From Streptomyces sp. 130 (GTDB lineage Bacteria > Actinomycetota > Actinomycetes > Streptomycetales > Streptomycetaceae), in assembly GCF_007096885.1 (NCBI RefSeq), contig NZ_VJNO01000007.1, forward strand, positions 1-64,000: DNA of 64,000 nucleotides, in the 5' to 3' direction. The notes below the pieces were generated by a model. That model was not told the DNA's origin and made no database searches. It worked only from the letters and a program-made list of their open reading frames with translations. Shown here piece after piece: positions 21,428 to 30,738 of this stretch (its first letter is position 1; each line of letters begins with the position of its first letter). The position numbers and the translations under genes are program-made.

Positions 21428-22719
21428 TGCGCGCCCTGGTACGCACGGCCGCCGCGGCGGCCACCGCGCTCGCCCTGCTGCTCACCGGCTGCGGCGGGGG
21501 CGGCGACGGCGGCACGGACGGGAGGATCACCCTCCGGTTCCAGTCGCTGGCCTGGCAGAAGGAGTCCGTCGACATCAACAAGCAGTTGGTGAAGGAGTGG
21601 AACGCGGCCCACCCCGACATCCGGGTCGAGTACGTCCAGGGCAGCTGGGACAGCGTCCACGACCAGCTCCTCACCTCCTTCGAGGGCGGCGAGGCGCCCG
21701 ACATCATCCACGACGCGTCCGACGACCTCGCCGACTTCGCGTACGGCGGCTACCTCGCCGACCTCCGCCCGCTCCTCCCGGAAGCGCTGACCGAGGGCAT
21801 CCCGCGCAACAGCTGGGAGACGGCCACCTTCGACGGCGGGGTGTACGGCGTCCCGTTCCTCCAGGAACCCCGCGTCCTGATCGCCAACACCAAGATCCTC
21901 AAGGAGTCGGGGGTCCGCATCCCGACCCCCGAGAGGCCGTGGACCTGGGGGGAGTTCCGCCAGGTGACCGAGGAGCTGACCGGCAAGGGCCGTTACGGGG
22001 TCGCCTGGCCGCTCAAGGAGCCGGTCTCCGTCACCCTCAACCTCGGCCTCTCGGCGGGCGGCGAGCTCTTCCACCGGGGCGCCGACGGCAAGGTGACCGT
22101 CGCGATGGGGGAGGGCGACCAGGTCGTGCCGGGCACCATCCACGACCAGGTCAACACCGACCACAGCGCCGCCCGCACCGCGCTCGGCATGGGCGGCGGC
22201 GACACCCTGCCCGGTTTCTTCGGCGGCAAGTACGCGATGGTGCCGCTCGGGTTCTCGTACCGCCAGCAGGTCGTCGAGCAGGCGCCCAAGGGCTTCGAGT
22301 GGACGGTGCTGCCCGCCCCGGCGGGCCGGGACGGGCCGGCGCAGGGGGTCAGCCCGCAGACCCTGTCCGTCGCCGAGGACAGCCCGCACAAGAAGGAGGC
22401 CGTCCGGTTCATCGACTTCCTGCTCAAGCCCGCCAACATGGTGCGCCTGGCCAAGGGGGACTGGATGCTGCCCACCGGGACCGAGGCGCTGGCCGACCCC
22501 TCGCTGCACACCCCGGACCGGGGCTGGGCGACGGGTGCCGCGCTCGCCGGGTCGCTGCGGTCCGCCCCGGCCCAGTCGGTGCGCGGCTACCCCGAGTGGA
22601 AGGACAAGGTGGCGACGCCCGCCTTCCAGGAGTACTACAGCGGGGCGATCGACGCCGCCGAGCTGAAGAAGCGTCTGGTCACCGACGGCAACCGGGTCCT
22701 GGCCCGCTACCAGCGCTGA
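21427..22719 (+). CDS. Sugar-binding lipoprotein of an ABC importer
   Basis: 430 residues. A lipoprotein signal peptide (RALVRTAAAAATALALLLTG followed by C) places the lipidated Cys at about residue 24. The mature part is a family-1 extracellular solute-binding protein (ITLRFQSLAWQKESVDINKQ; EAPDIIHDASDDLADFA). The ATG overlaps the permease stop by one base (TGATG). The solute is likely an oligosaccharide; nothing in the neighbourhood names it. A GC-rich hairpin follows. Confidence 0.93.
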   Translation: MRALVRTAAAAATALALLLTGCGGGGDGGTDGRITLRFQSLAWQKESVDINKQLVKEWNAAHPDIRVEYVQGSWDSVHDQLLTSFEGGEAPDIIHDASDDLADFAYGGYLADLRPLLPEALTEGIPRNSWETATFDGGVYGVPFLQEPRVLIANTKILKESGVRIPTPERPWTWGEFRQVTEELTGKGRYGVAWPLKEPVSVTLNLGLSAGGELFHRGADGKVTVAMGEGDQVVPGTIHDQVNTDHSAARTALGMGGGDTLPGFFGGKYAMVPLGFSYRQQVVEQAPKGFEWTVLPAPAGRDGPAQGVSPQTLSVAEDSPHKKEAVRFIDFLLKPANMVRLAKGDWMLPTGTEALADPSLHTPDRGWATGAALAGSLRSAPAQSVRGYPEWKDKVATPAFQEYYSGAIDAAELKKRLVTDGNRVLARYQR

Positions 22720-22759
22720 ACGGCGCGGGCCCTCCCCCGGGGAGCCGGTCGGGCCCCCT

Positions 22760-22778
22760 CCCCGCCCCGGGGGCGGGG
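22760..22778 (+). terminator. GC hairpin after the sugar ABC operon
   Basis: CCCCGCCCC at 22760-22768 is complementary to 22770-22778, 40 bp after the binding-protein stop. The remaining gap to 23002 carries the subtilase promoter region, including an AT-richer GGTATTGATCTG at 22897-22908; nothing else is recognised. Confidence 0.5.
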
Positions 22779-23002
22779 CGTGCCCCCCAGGAGGAGGAGC
22801 CACGCCTCCTGCGCGTAAAGGTGATCGGCGCATCGAGGCGCTCCTGCGGGGGTCCTGTGACGAAAGATTCGCGAGTGCGTCGGAGTCGTAGGGGGGTATT
22901 GATCTGCGCGCGTCAATCGGCCAGGGTTTCGAGCCAACCCCCGGAGATCTTCCGGCCGGGGGCCAATCCCCCCACAAAGAATGACGAGGAGACCCCCTCT
23001 TC

Positions 23003-24205
23003 ATGGCAATTCACAAGCGCGCACGCCGGTTCAAGCTGACCGCCTCCATCACCGCGGTCGCGGCCGCCGCCGGCGTCACCCTGCTGGGCACCCCGTTCGC
23101 CGGAGCGGCACCCGCCCCGGCCATGGGCAAGGTCTACGGAGCCGACGCGGCGACCGCGGTCTCCGGCAGCTACATCGTGATGCTGGACCACAAGGTGGAC
23201 AAGGCGGAACTCGCGAAGGAGTACGGCGGAAAGCTGAAGCGCGACTACAACTCCGCCATCAACGGCTTCTCCGCCGCCGGCCTTTCGCAGACCGAGGCCA
23301 AGCGGCTCGCCGCCGACCCTGCCGTCTCCAAGGTCGTCCAGAACAAGAAGTTCCACATAGACGCCACCCAGGACAACCCGCCGTCCTGGGGCCTGGACCG
23401 CATCGACCAGACGCAGACCGCCGGCGACAACGCGTACACCTACCCGGACAGCGCGGGCGAAGGCGTCACCGCCTACGTCATCGACACCGGGGTCCGCACC
23501 ACCCACGAGGAGTTCGGGGGCCGCGCCAGGTCCGGCTTCGACGCCGTCGACAACGACGACAGCGCCGACGACGGCAACGGCCACGGCACCCACGTCGCCG
23601 GCACCATAGCCGGGTCCACCTACGGCGTCGCCAAGAAGGCCGAGATCGTCGCCGTCCGCGTGCTGGACGACTCCGGCTCCGGCACCACCGAGCAGGTCGT
23701 CGCCGGCATCGACTGGGTCACCGAGCACCACCAGGGCCCGTCCGTCGCCAACATGAGCCTGGGCGGCGGCGCCGACGAAGCGCTCGACGCGGCCGTCCAG
23801 AAGGCCATCGCCTCCGGCGTCACCTTCGCGGTCGCCGCCGGCAACGAGTCGAGCGACGCCGGCCAGGGCTCCCCGTCCCGCGTCCCCGAGGCCATCACCG
23901 TCGCCTCGTCCACCGCGGACGACGAGCAGTCCTCGTTCTCCAACTACGGCTCGGTCGTGGACCTCTACGCCCCGGGCTCCGACATCACCTCCTCCTGGAA
24001 CGACAGCGACACCGGCTCCAACACCATTTCCGGTACGTCGATGGCCACCCCGCACGTCGTCGGCGCCGCCGCCGTCTATCTGGCCGGGCACCCGGACGCC
24101 ACCCCGGACGAGGTCGCCACGGCCCTGACCGAAGGCGCGACACCGGACGCCATCGGCAACGCCACCGGGGGAACCGCGAACAAGCTCCTGAAGATCGTCG
24201 AGTAA
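23003..24205 (+). CDS. Secreted S8-family serine peptidase (subtilisin-like)
   Basis: 400 residues. A Sec signal peptide covers about 1-36. An I9 propeptide inhibitor follows (GSYIVMLDHKVDKAELAKEY; INGFSAAGL), and then a proteinase-K-like catalytic domain with D161 (VIDTG), H194 (GNGHGTHVAG), oxyanion N281 (AAGNES) and S346 (SGTSMATPH). It is expected to be exported, self-processed and to degrade extracellular protein. No cell-wall or C-terminal domain is present. The ATG follows GAGGAG by about 10 bp. Confidence 0.93.
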   Translation: MAIHKRARRFKLTASITAVAAAAGVTLLGTPFAGAAPAPAMGKVYGADAATAVSGSYIVMLDHKVDKAELAKEYGGKLKRDYNSAINGFSAAGLSQTEAKRLAADPAVSKVVQNKKFHIDATQDNPPSWGLDRIDQTQTAGDNAYTYPDSAGEGVTAYVIDTGVRTTHEEFGGRARSGFDAVDNDDSADDGNGHGTHVAGTIAGSTYGVAKKAEIVAVRVLDDSGSGTTEQVVAGIDWVTEHHQGPSVANMSLGGGADEALDAAVQKAIASGVTFAVAAGNESSDAGQGSPSRVPEAITVASSTADDEQSSFSNYGSVVDLYAPGSDITSSWNDSDTGSNTISGTSMATPHVVGAAAVYLAGHPDATPDEVATALTEGATPDAIGNATGGTANKLLKIVE

Positions 24206-24217
24206 CAGCGCGACCGC

Positions 24218-24264
24218 CCGGGCGGCCACCGCGCCCTCCCCCACGGGGCGCGGCGGCCGCCCGG
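24218..24264 (+). terminator. Two-part hairpin terminator after the subtilase
   Basis: A 10-bp stem (CCGGGCGGCC at 24218-24227 with 24255-24264) continues into an 8-bp stem (24229-24236 with 24246-24253). Confidence 0.65.
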
Positions 24265-24292
24265 TGCGTGCCACCCGTTCTACGCTTGCCCG

Positions 24293-24325
24293 ATGACGAC
24301 CGATACGGGCGGGAGGCGGGTATGA
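24293..24325 (+). CDS. Possible 10-codon upstream ORF coupled to the NTF2-like gene
   Basis: A TACGCT -10-like element (24281-24286) sits 6 nt before an ATG that opens MTTDTGGRRV and stops in TATGA. That stop overlaps the ATG of the next gene at 24322. The arrangement suggests a leaderless mini-ORF whose translation feeds the downstream start, which also has its own GGGAGG sequence. The peptide looks unimportant in itself. Confidence 0.35.
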   Translation: MTTDTGGRRV

Positions 24326-24714
24326 CCGGACCGGCGCCGGGCGTGGCCGCCGCCATCGAGGGCGAGCTCCGGCTCATGGACCCCCTCGTCCGGGCCTCCG
24401 CCGGCCTCCTCGACCAGGTGCTGCACCCCGACTACCGCGAGGTCGACACCACCGGCCGTCACTGGGACCGGGACACGATCATCGACCTGCTCGTCTCGGG
24501 CCGTGCCCCCGGCCCCGGCCGGCTCACCGCCTCACGCATGCGGGGCGTGCACCTCGCCGACGGGCTCGTCCACGTCACCTTCGACACCGAGGCCAAGGGC
24601 AGGCGCGCCCACCGCAGTTCGCTCTGGCGGCTCACCCGGTCCGGCTGGCTCCTCTACTACCACCAGGCCACACCCTTCGAGGCCGAGCCCTCCGAGGCCG
24701 CGCCCGGCTGCTGA
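24322..24714 (+). CDS. DUF4440/NTF2-like protein
   Basis: 130 residues with the cone-shaped NTF2-like pattern: N-terminal helices (AAIEGELRLMDPLVRASAGLL), then LHPDYREVDTTGRHW, and a late beta meander (VHVTFDTEAKGRRAHRSSLWRL, then GWLLYYHQATPF). This family includes small enzymes and binding modules, and no specific function can be read. ATG 24322 has GGGAGG 5 bp upstream. Confidence 0.8.
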   Translation: MTGPAPGVAAAIEGELRLMDPLVRASAGLLDQVLHPDYREVDTTGRHWDRDTIIDLLVSGRAPGPGRLTASRMRGVHLADGLVHVTFDTEAKGRRAHRSSLWRLTRSGWLLYYHQATPFEAEPSEAAPGC

Positions 24715-24724
24715 ACGACCGGCG

Positions 24725-25561
24725 TCAGCCCCGGGCCGGCCGCCGCGCCCGGGCCGCCCACCGGCCGTCCGTCCGCGTGATCCGCACGGGGTGCCCGAAG
24801 CACTCGCTGACCAGGTCCGTGGTCAGCACCTCGTCCGCCCCGCCCGAGGCCAGGCACCGCCCGCCGCGCAGCAGCATCGCGTGCGTGGTGGAGGCGGGCA
24901 GCTCCTCCAGATGATGGGTGACCAGCACGGTCGCCAGCTCCGGATGCTCCTCGCGCAACGCGTCCAGGCTGTCCAGCAGCTGTTCCCGGGCGGCCAGGTC
25001 GAGCCCGGTCGCCGGCTCGTCGAGCAGCAGCAGCCGGGGCTGCGGCATCAGGGCCCGGGCGATCAGCGTGCGCCCGCGCTCACCCTGCGACAGGGCCGGC
25101 CAGCGCGATTCCGTCTTGCCGCCCATCCCGAGCATCGTCAGCAGCCGCTCCGCCCGCTCCCGCTGCCCCGGACCGGGCGACCAGCGCGGCACCGGCTCGA
25201 CCGAGTTCGTCAGGCCGGTCAGCACCACCTCGCTCACCGTCAGCGGGGAACGCAGCGGATGGCGCGGATTGACGTGGCCGAGCAGCGTCCGCAGCTCCCG
25301 CAGATCCACCCGCCCCAGCGTCCGGCCCAGCACCTCGACCGAACCCCGCGTCGGATGGTTCACCGCCCCGAGCAGCCCGAGCAGGGTGCTCTTGCCCGCC
25401 CCGTTCGCCCCGAGCAGCGCCCAGTGCTCCCCGCCGCGCACGGTGAGCGAGACCGCGTCGAGCAGGACGTTCCCGTCGCGTACGAGCGAGACCTCGTCGG
25501 CCCGGATCACCGGGACCGGGGCCGTGGCGACGGAGGGGGACAGGGGTGCGGTGGTGGTCAC
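24725..25561 (-). CDS. ABC transporter ATP-binding protein (orphan)
   Basis: 278 residues. Walker A is LLGANGAGKSTLLG, the signature is ALSQGERGRTLIARAL, Walker B is LLLLDEPATGLDLAAREQ, and the switch His is in VLVTHHLEELP. It resembles the stand-alone ModF/YlmA-type ATPases, and no permease is encoded beside it, so transport may not be its role. The GTG at 25561 has AAGGAG 9 bp upstream; a start further out at MSARART is less likely. Confidence 0.85.
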   Translation of the reverse strand: MTTTAPLSPSVATAPVPVIRADEVSLVRDGNVLLDAVSLTVRGGEHWALLGANGAGKSTLLGLLGAVNHPTRGSVEVLGRTLGRVDLRELRTLLGHVNPRHPLRSPLTVSEVVLTGLTNSVEPVPRWSPGPGQRERAERLLTMLGMGGKTESRWPALSQGERGRTLIARALMPQPRLLLLDEPATGLDLAAREQLLDSLDALREEHPELATVLVTHHLEELPASTTHAMLLRGGRCLASGGADEVLTTDLVSECFGHPVRITRTDGRWAARARRPARG

Positions 25562-25699
25562 GTGCGACTGCTCCTTCGTACGGGCGCGAGCGCTCATCCG
25601 CGCACCGGAAAGCCTATCCGTGGCCCGTACACCCTCCGCGCCCGGCGCCTGTCGCCTTTCTTCAAGACCGGCCGCGCGCGCCCGCCTAGGTTGGGGCGC

Positions 25700-26281
25700 A
25701 TGAAGACCGAGCACGCCCACATGACCGAATGCGCCGCCGAAGCCGCCCGCGTGGCCCGGGGCGTCAGCCCCCGACAGCTGGCGGCGACCACCACCCCCTG
25801 CGCGGACTGGGACCTGCGCACCCTCGTCAACCACTGGGTCCTCTACACCTCGCACGGCATGGAGCACCGCGCCCGGCGCACCGAGCTCCCCGAGGAGCTG
25901 ACCGCCCGCGACTTCACCGCCGACGCCGACTGGGCCGACCGCTACGCCGCCCAGCTCGACCGGGCCGTCGCCGCCTGGTCCGACCCCGCCGTCTGGGAGG
26001 GCACCATCGGCGAGGGCGACTCCGCCTCCCCGGCCGCCGACACCGCCGCGATGCTCATCGAGGAGATCGCGCTGCACGGCTGGGACGTGGCCCGGGCCAC
26101 CGGGCAGGACTTCCGGATCTCCGAGGAGGCCGCCGCGTACATCCTGGGCACCGTCGAGAAGACCGCCGCGCTCTACCGCCAGTACGAGGGGTTCACCGAC
26201 GAGGTGGACGCCCCCGGCGCCACCGGATTCACCCGGGCCCTGGCGCTGAGCGGGCGCGACCCGCAGTGGAGCGCGAGCTGA
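25700..26281 (+). CDS. TIGR03086-type metal-binding protein (DinB/mycothiol-dependent fold)
   Basis: 193 residues of the actinobacterial TIGR03086/maleylpyruvate isomerase N-terminal fold. Helices start MTECAAEAARVARGV, with CADWDLRTLVNHWVLY carrying the first metal-ligand His and EEIALHGWDVARATGQ carrying the later one. These four-helix proteins often use mycothiol as thiol partner. A TAGGTT -10-like element ends 7 nt before the ATG, so it is probably leaderless. Confidence 0.82.
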   Translation: MKTEHAHMTECAAEAARVARGVSPRQLAATTTPCADWDLRTLVNHWVLYTSHGMEHRARRTELPEELTARDFTADADWADRYAAQLDRAVAAWSDPAVWEGTIGEGDSASPAADTAAMLIEEIALHGWDVARATGQDFRISEEAAAYILGTVEKTAALYRQYEGFTDEVDAPGATGFTRALALSGRDPQWSAS

Positions 26282-26349
26282 AAATGGCCCAGGCGAACGG
26301 GTGCCGAATGGCCCGGGGGAGTGCGCCACCGGCTGGCTAGGCTCGCCCC

Positions 26350-26994
26350 ATGACCACTCACCCCGCCCCGGAACAGGGCAGGCCCGCCGGACAGGCCCTG
26401 GTCGACTTCTACTTCGACCCGGCCTGCCCGTTCGCCTGGATCACCTCCCGCTGGATGCTGGAGGTGGAGCAGCACCGCGACATCGAGCTGCGCTTCCACG
26501 TCATGAGCCTCCACCTGCACAACGCCGGCAACGAACTCCCCGACTGGTACCGCGACCTGGTCGACCGGTCGCTCGGCCCCGTCCGGGTCGCCGCCGCCGC
26601 TGCCCAGGAACACGGCGAGGAGATCCTGCGCGACCTCTACACCGCCCTCGGCAGCCGCATCCACCAGCGGAAGATCGAGGACTTCGACGAGGTCGTCGCC
26701 CAGTCCCTCGCCGAGCTGGGCCTGCCCGCGCACCTCGCGGAGGCCGCGCACGAGGAGACGTACGACGAGGCCGTGCGGCGCAGCCACGAGGCCGGGCAGG
26801 ACCCGGAGGCGGGCGGCTACGTCGGCACGCCCACGATCCACGTCGACGGGACCGTCTGGTTCGGGCCGGTGCTGCGGGCGATCCCGCGCGGCGAGGAGGC
26901 GGCGCGGCTCTTCGACAGCTTCCGGGTGCTCGCCGGCCACCCCGACTTCTTCGAGCTCAAGCGCACCCGGACCGGCGGCATCGACGCCGGCTGA
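26350..26994 (+). CDS. DsbA-like mycothiol-dependent nitroreductase (Rv2466c family)
   Basis: 214 residues closely resembling mycobacterial Rv2466c, a thioredoxin-fold oxidoreductase using mycothiol. The active site reads [14 protein letters not shown]26 is kept, but the resolving position is A29 instead of Cys. The cis-Pro loop is [10 protein letters not shown], and the C-terminus [15 protein letters not shown] matches the family. A TAGGCT element ends 6 nt before the ATG (leaderless). It sits next to another probable mycothiol-linked protein. Confidence 0.85.
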   Translation: MTTHPAPEQGRPAGQALVDFYFDPACPFAWITSRWMLEVEQHRDIELRFHVMSLHLHNAGNELPDWYRDLVDRSLGPVRVAAAAAQEHGEEILRDLYTALGSRIHQRKIEDFDEVVAQSLAELGLPAHLAEAAHEETYDEAVRRSHEAGQDPEAGGYVGTPTIHVDGTVWFGPVLRAIPRGEEAARLFDSFRVLAGHPDFFELKRTRTGGIDAG

Positions 26995-27021
26995 GCGGGC
27001 CCGGCCGGTGTGCCGCCCGGC

Positions 27022-27780
27022 TCAGGCGCCGACCGCGACCGGCCGCGCCGCGGTCGCCTTCGCCTCGTCGTACCGGTCGAGCAGCAGCCGGGCCAGCTCC
27101 GGGGCCGGGCCCAGCACCCCGGCCAGCACGTCCGCGCCGGCCTCGGCCGCCCCCGCCGCGATGCGGTCCGGGAGGCGGCCGGGCGCGATCACGTACGGGG
27201 CGACCGCCACCCGGCCCGCGCCCTCGGCCCGCAGGGCCCGTACCGCGTCCTCGGTCCGGGGAAGGGATGCGGAGGCGAACGCAGGCCGCACGGAACACCA
27301 ACCGGTGTGCCGCAGCTCCCGCGCGATTTCAGCGATCACTGCGATCGCCTCCGGGTCTGAGGAGCCCGCCGAGGCCAGGACGAGCCCGGTCGAGCTTCGG
27401 TCGCCGGGGCGCACCCCGGCCTCGTACAGCCGCCGTTCCAGCGCGGCGTTCAGCAGCGGCGACGGGCCGAGCACCTCGGCCTGCCGGACCCGCAGCCGGG
27501 GCAGCGCCGCGCGGGCCTCGCGCAGTACCGCCGGGATGTCCGACTTGGCGTGGAACGCCCGGGTGAGCAGCAGCGGCAGCGCCACCACCTCCGGCGCCTG
27601 CTCCGCGGCCAGCCGTTCCAGGACCCGCGGCACCGAGGGCGCGTTGAAGTCCAGGAACCCCGTCTCCACGCGCAGCCCGGGGCGCAGCGCCCGTACCCGC
27701 GCCGTCAGGGCGTGCACGGTCGCGGCGTGCCGCGGGTCGCGGCTGCCGTGGGCGATGACGAGGAGGACCGGAGAGGACAC
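27022..27780 (-). CDS. Sirohydrochlorin chelatase (CbiX/SirB family)
   Basis: 252 residues with two CbiX halves. The metal-site His lies in LLVIAHGSRDPRHA near the N-terminus, and further His/Glu pairs follow (LTRAFHAKSDIP). It would insert iron (or cobalt) into sirohydrochlorin; placed in the sulfate-assimilation block, siroheme for the sulfite reductase is the likely product. It ends the operon that starts at the sulfite reductase. Confidence 0.9.
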   Translation of the reverse strand: MSSPVLLVIAHGSRDPRHAATVHALTARVRALRPGLRVETGFLDFNAPSVPRVLERLAAEQAPEVVALPLLLTRAFHAKSDIPAVLREARAALPRLRVRQAEVLGPSPLLNAALERRLYEAGVRPGDRSSTGLVLASAGSSDPEAIAVIAEIARELRHTGWCSVRPAFASASLPRTEDAVRALRAEGAGRVAVAPYVIAPGRLPDRIAAGAAEAGADVLAGVLGPAPELARLLLDRYDEAKATAARPVAVGA

Positions 27781-27786
27781 GGGCGC

Positions 27787-28698
27787 TCAGTTCTTGACGA
27801 GGAGACCGCGGCTGCGCAGCACCCACCGCTCCAGCGGGCTGAAGATGAGCAGGTCGATGGCGATGCCGACGAACAGGATCAGGATGATGGCGAGGAAGAT
27901 GCCCGGCATGTCCGCGTTGTTGCGGCCGTTCTCCAGCAACTGCCCGAGCCCGAGGCCGAGGTCCGGCGACGAGGCGATGATCTCGGCGGCCATCAGCGAA
28001 CGCCAGGAGAACGCCCAGCCCTGCTTGAGGCCCGCCAGATAGCCCGGCAGGGCGGCCGGCATCACGATCAGCCAGGTGCCGCGCAGCCCGGTCGCGCCCA
28101 GGGTGCGGCCGGCCCGCAGGAACAGCGGAGGCACCTGGTCGACGCCCGAGACCAGCCCGTTGGCGATCGACGGCACCGCGCCGAGCAGGATCACCGCGAA
28201 CATCATCGAGTCGTTCAGCCCGAGCCAGATCACCGCTGGCGCCACCCAGGCCACCGAGGGCAGGGACTGGAGCCCGGACAGGATCGGCCCGATCGCGGCC
28301 CGGACGAGCTTCACCCGGGCGACCAGCAGACCCAGCGGGGTGCCGATGGCCACCGACAGCAGGAAGCCGAGCAGACCGCGCGAGACGCTGGTCCACACCA
28401 CGTCGAGCAGCGTGCCCCGCAGCCACATGTCGCGGGCGCTGTCCCAGACGGCGGACGGCGAGGGCAGCTTGTAGTCCTCGGTCACCTCGCCCCAGACGAG
28501 CAGCTGCCAGACGACCAGGACCAGGGCCACCGCGACGGCCGGGGGCAGGACCTTGCGCAGCAGGACCTCGCGCACCGGAACGCGCTGCACCTGCACCGCG
28601 TCCAGGGCGTCCAGACCGGCTTCGAGGCCGGCCAGGTCGTCCGGCTTCCCGCTCCCGCCGGATGCCGCCTCGTCCGACTTGATGTCAGTGCTGGCCAT
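27787..28698 (-). CDS. ABC transporter permease (SsuC/TauC type)
   Basis: 303 residues with about six membrane segments (VLPPAVAVALVLVVWQLLVWG near the start). The EAA-like loop is GRTLGATGLRGTWLIVMPAALPGY. It belongs to the sulfonate/nitrate/taurine importer class. ATG 28698 lies inside the end of the ATPase gene (14-bp overlap), so the pair is coupled. Confidence 0.9.
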   Translation of the reverse strand: MASTDIKSDEAASGGSGKPDDLAGLEAGLDALDAVQVQRVPVREVLLRKVLPPAVAVALVLVVWQLLVWGEVTEDYKLPSPSAVWDSARDMWLRGTLLDVVWTSVSRGLLGFLLSVAIGTPLGLLVARVKLVRAAIGPILSGLQSLPSVAWVAPAVIWLGLNDSMMFAVILLGAVPSIANGLVSGVDQVPPLFLRAGRTLGATGLRGTWLIVMPAALPGYLAGLKQGWAFSWRSLMAAEIIASSPDLGLGLGQLLENGRNNADMPGIFLAIILILFVGIAIDLLIFSPLERWVLRSRGLLVKN

Positions 28699-29473
28699 GA
28701 CGGCGGATCTCCCCACGCAGTTGTTCGGTGATCTCGACGGACAGTTCCGCGACGGCGGTGTCCTCGATACGGCGCGGCTGCTCGATGTCGACCGTCCACT
28801 CACGGGCGATCCGGCCGGGGCGGGACGAGAGCAGCACCACGCGCTCGGCGAGGCGCACGGCCTCGCGCACGTTGTGTGTGACGAAGAGGACCGAGACGTT
28901 CGTCTCGCGCCAGATCCGGGTCAGCTCGTCGTGCAGCACATCGCGGGTGATGGCGTCGAGCGCCGCGAACGGCTCGTCCATCAGCAGCAGCTGGCTGTCC
29001 TGGGCGAGCGCGCGGGCCATCGCCACGCGCTGCCGCATGCCACCGGACAGCTCGTGCACCCGCTTTCCGTACGCCCCGCCGAGCCGGACCAGTTCCAGCA
29101 GCCGCTCCGCCTCGGCCCGGCGCTGCGACTTCGGCACCCCGCGCAGGCGCAGGGCCAGTTCGATGTTCTTGCCCGCGGTCAGCCACGGGAAGAGGGCGTG
29201 CTCCTGGAACATCAGCGCGGGCCGGCCGCCGGGGGTCTCGATGCTGCCCCCGGTCGGCCGGTCCAGCCCGGCCACCAGATTGAGCAGCGTCGACTTGCCG
29301 CACCCGGAGGCTCCCAGGAGGGTGACGAACTCGCCCGGGGCGACATCGAGACTGATGTCGTCCAGGACCAGCTGCGTTCCGGCGGGCCCGGCGAAGGACT
29401 TCGAGACATGCGCGATGCGGGCGGCGTGCCCGACCGAGACACGGTCCTCGGCCTTGGTGAGGGTGTTCGCCAT
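28685..29473 (-). CDS. ABC transporter ATP-binding protein (SsuB/TauB type)
   Basis: About 262 residues. Walker A is LLGASGCGKSTLLNLVAG, the signature is ELSGGMRQRVAMARAL, Walker B is LLLMDEPFAALDAITR, and the switch is VTHNVREAV. The start at 29473 has AGGAGG 8 bp upstream; the GTG at 29482 would fall inside the Shine-Dalgarno spacing. It energises uptake of an organosulfur compound, judged from its place between binding protein and permease in a sulfur operon. Confidence 0.92.
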   Translation of the reverse strand: MANTLTKAEDRVSVGHAARIAHVSKSFAGPAGTQLVLDDISLDVAPGEFVTLLGASGCGKSTLLNLVAGLDRPTGGSIETPGGRPALMFQEHALFPWLTAGKNIELALRLRGVPKSQRRAEAERLLELVRLGGAYGKRVHELSGGMRQRVAMARALAQDSQLLLMDEPFAALDAITRDVLHDELTRIWRETNVSVLFVTHNVREAVRLAERVVLLSSRPGRIAREWTVDIEQPRRIEDTAVAELSVEITEQLRGEIRRHGQH

Positions 29474-29507
29474 GGTCGTCACCTCCTGGGAGTCTTCGGG
29501 CGGCTGG

Positions 29508-30614
29508 TCACTTGACGCCGAGGCCGGCGTCGTCGGCCTCGGGCTTGCCCGCGGCCTTCAGGATCTTGTTGAGCGGCTTCAGGTCGTAGATGCCCTTGAG
29601 GTCGGGCTGCTCCAGCAGACCGGCCTTGACCGCGTGCCGGGCCTGCGCGTCGAGCGTCGCGGCCAGCGGGTCGTCGGTGATCCGCAGCGACTTCCAGGCG
29701 GGGTCGATGACCTCGGCCGGCAGTTCCTTGCCGGTGAGCTTCTTCAGCGCCGCGTTGGCGGAGTCCTTCGCCTTGTCCGGGTTGGCGTTGATCCAGGCGT
29801 TGGTGGTGACGGAGCCGCGCAGCACGGCCTCGACCACGTCCGGGTGCTCCTTCAGGAACTTCTGCGACACGATGATGTTGGTGATCACGAACTCGTGGTC
29901 CGGCCACAGCGTGGATTCGTCCAGCAGTTCCTTCGCGCCCTCGGCGACCAGCTTGGAGGCGGTCGGCTCGGGGACCCAGGCGCCGTCGATGGAACCGGAG
30001 CGGTAGGCGTCGGGCGTCACCTTGTTGTCCGTACGGACCACGGAGACGTCACCCTTGCCGCTCTGGGCGTCGACCTTCCAGCCCTTCTCCGAGACCCAGT
30101 TGAGGAACGCCACGTCCTGGGTGTTGCCGAGCTGCGGGGTCGCGATCTTCTTGCCCTTGACGTCGTCCAGGGTCTTGATCTTCTCCGGGTTCACGACGAG
30201 CTTGACGCCGCCGGACGCGGAGCCGCCGATGATCCGCAGGTTCTTGCCGCCGGACTTGGTGTAGCCGTTGATGGACGGCGAGGGGCCGATGAAGCCGATG
30301 TCGATGGAGCCGGCGTTCAGCGCCTCGATCTCGGACGGGCCGGCGTTGAAGGTGGCGGTCTTGAGCTGGGTGCCGCCCAGCTCCTTCTGGAACAGCCCTT
30401 CCTGGTCGCCCACGAGCGCGGTGGCGTGCGTGAGGTTCGGGAAGTACCCGATGCGCACGGTGCCGGCGGAGAGCTTCTTGCCGTGTGCGGCGTTCGCCTT
30501 GTCGTCGTCCGCGGCCTGGGAGCCGTAGCCGCAGGCGGTCAGGGCCGCGGCCAGCAGGGGCAGGGCGGCGACGGCGGCGACGGCGCGGCGCGACGTGGTA
30601 CGTGGGGCAGGCAC
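29508..30614 (-). CDS. Sulfonate-type substrate-binding lipoprotein
   Basis: 368 residues. A lipoprotein signal (TSRRAVAAVAALPLLAAALT then AC) gives the lipidated Cys at about residue 26. The mature part is an SsuA/NrtA-like binding fold (GTVRIGYFPNLTHATALVG; GSIDIGFIGPSPSINGY). GTG 30614 has GAGAGGAA 8 bp upstream. Aliphatic sulfonates or sulfate esters are likely ligands by context. Regions upstream continue open but lack a start signal. Confidence 0.9.
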   Translation of the reverse strand: MPAPRTTSRRAVAAVAALPLLAAALTACGYGSQAADDDKANAAHGKKLSAGTVRIGYFPNLTHATALVGDQEGLFQKELGGTQLKTATFNAGPSEIEALNAGSIDIGFIGPSPSINGYTKSGGKNLRIIGGSASGGVKLVVNPEKIKTLDDVKGKKIATPQLGNTQDVAFLNWVSEKGWKVDAQSGKGDVSVVRTDNKVTPDAYRSGSIDGAWVPEPTASKLVAEGAKELLDESTLWPDHEFVITNIIVSQKFLKEHPDVVEAVLRGSVTTNAWINANPDKAKDSANAALKKLTGKELPAEVIDPAWKSLRITDDPLAATLDAQARHAVKAGLLEQPDLKGIYDLKPLNKILKAAGKPEADDAGLGVK

Positions 30615-30738
30615 GGGAGGTGTTCCTCTCGGAGGCCCGGAGCTCACGCCCCTCGTACGTGCGGGGGCGCGGCCGGGAAGTCGGCAGGTCTTCGTCGGTG
30701 CGGGCGGTGCGTCCGGGCGCGCAGGCGGTGCGCGTACG

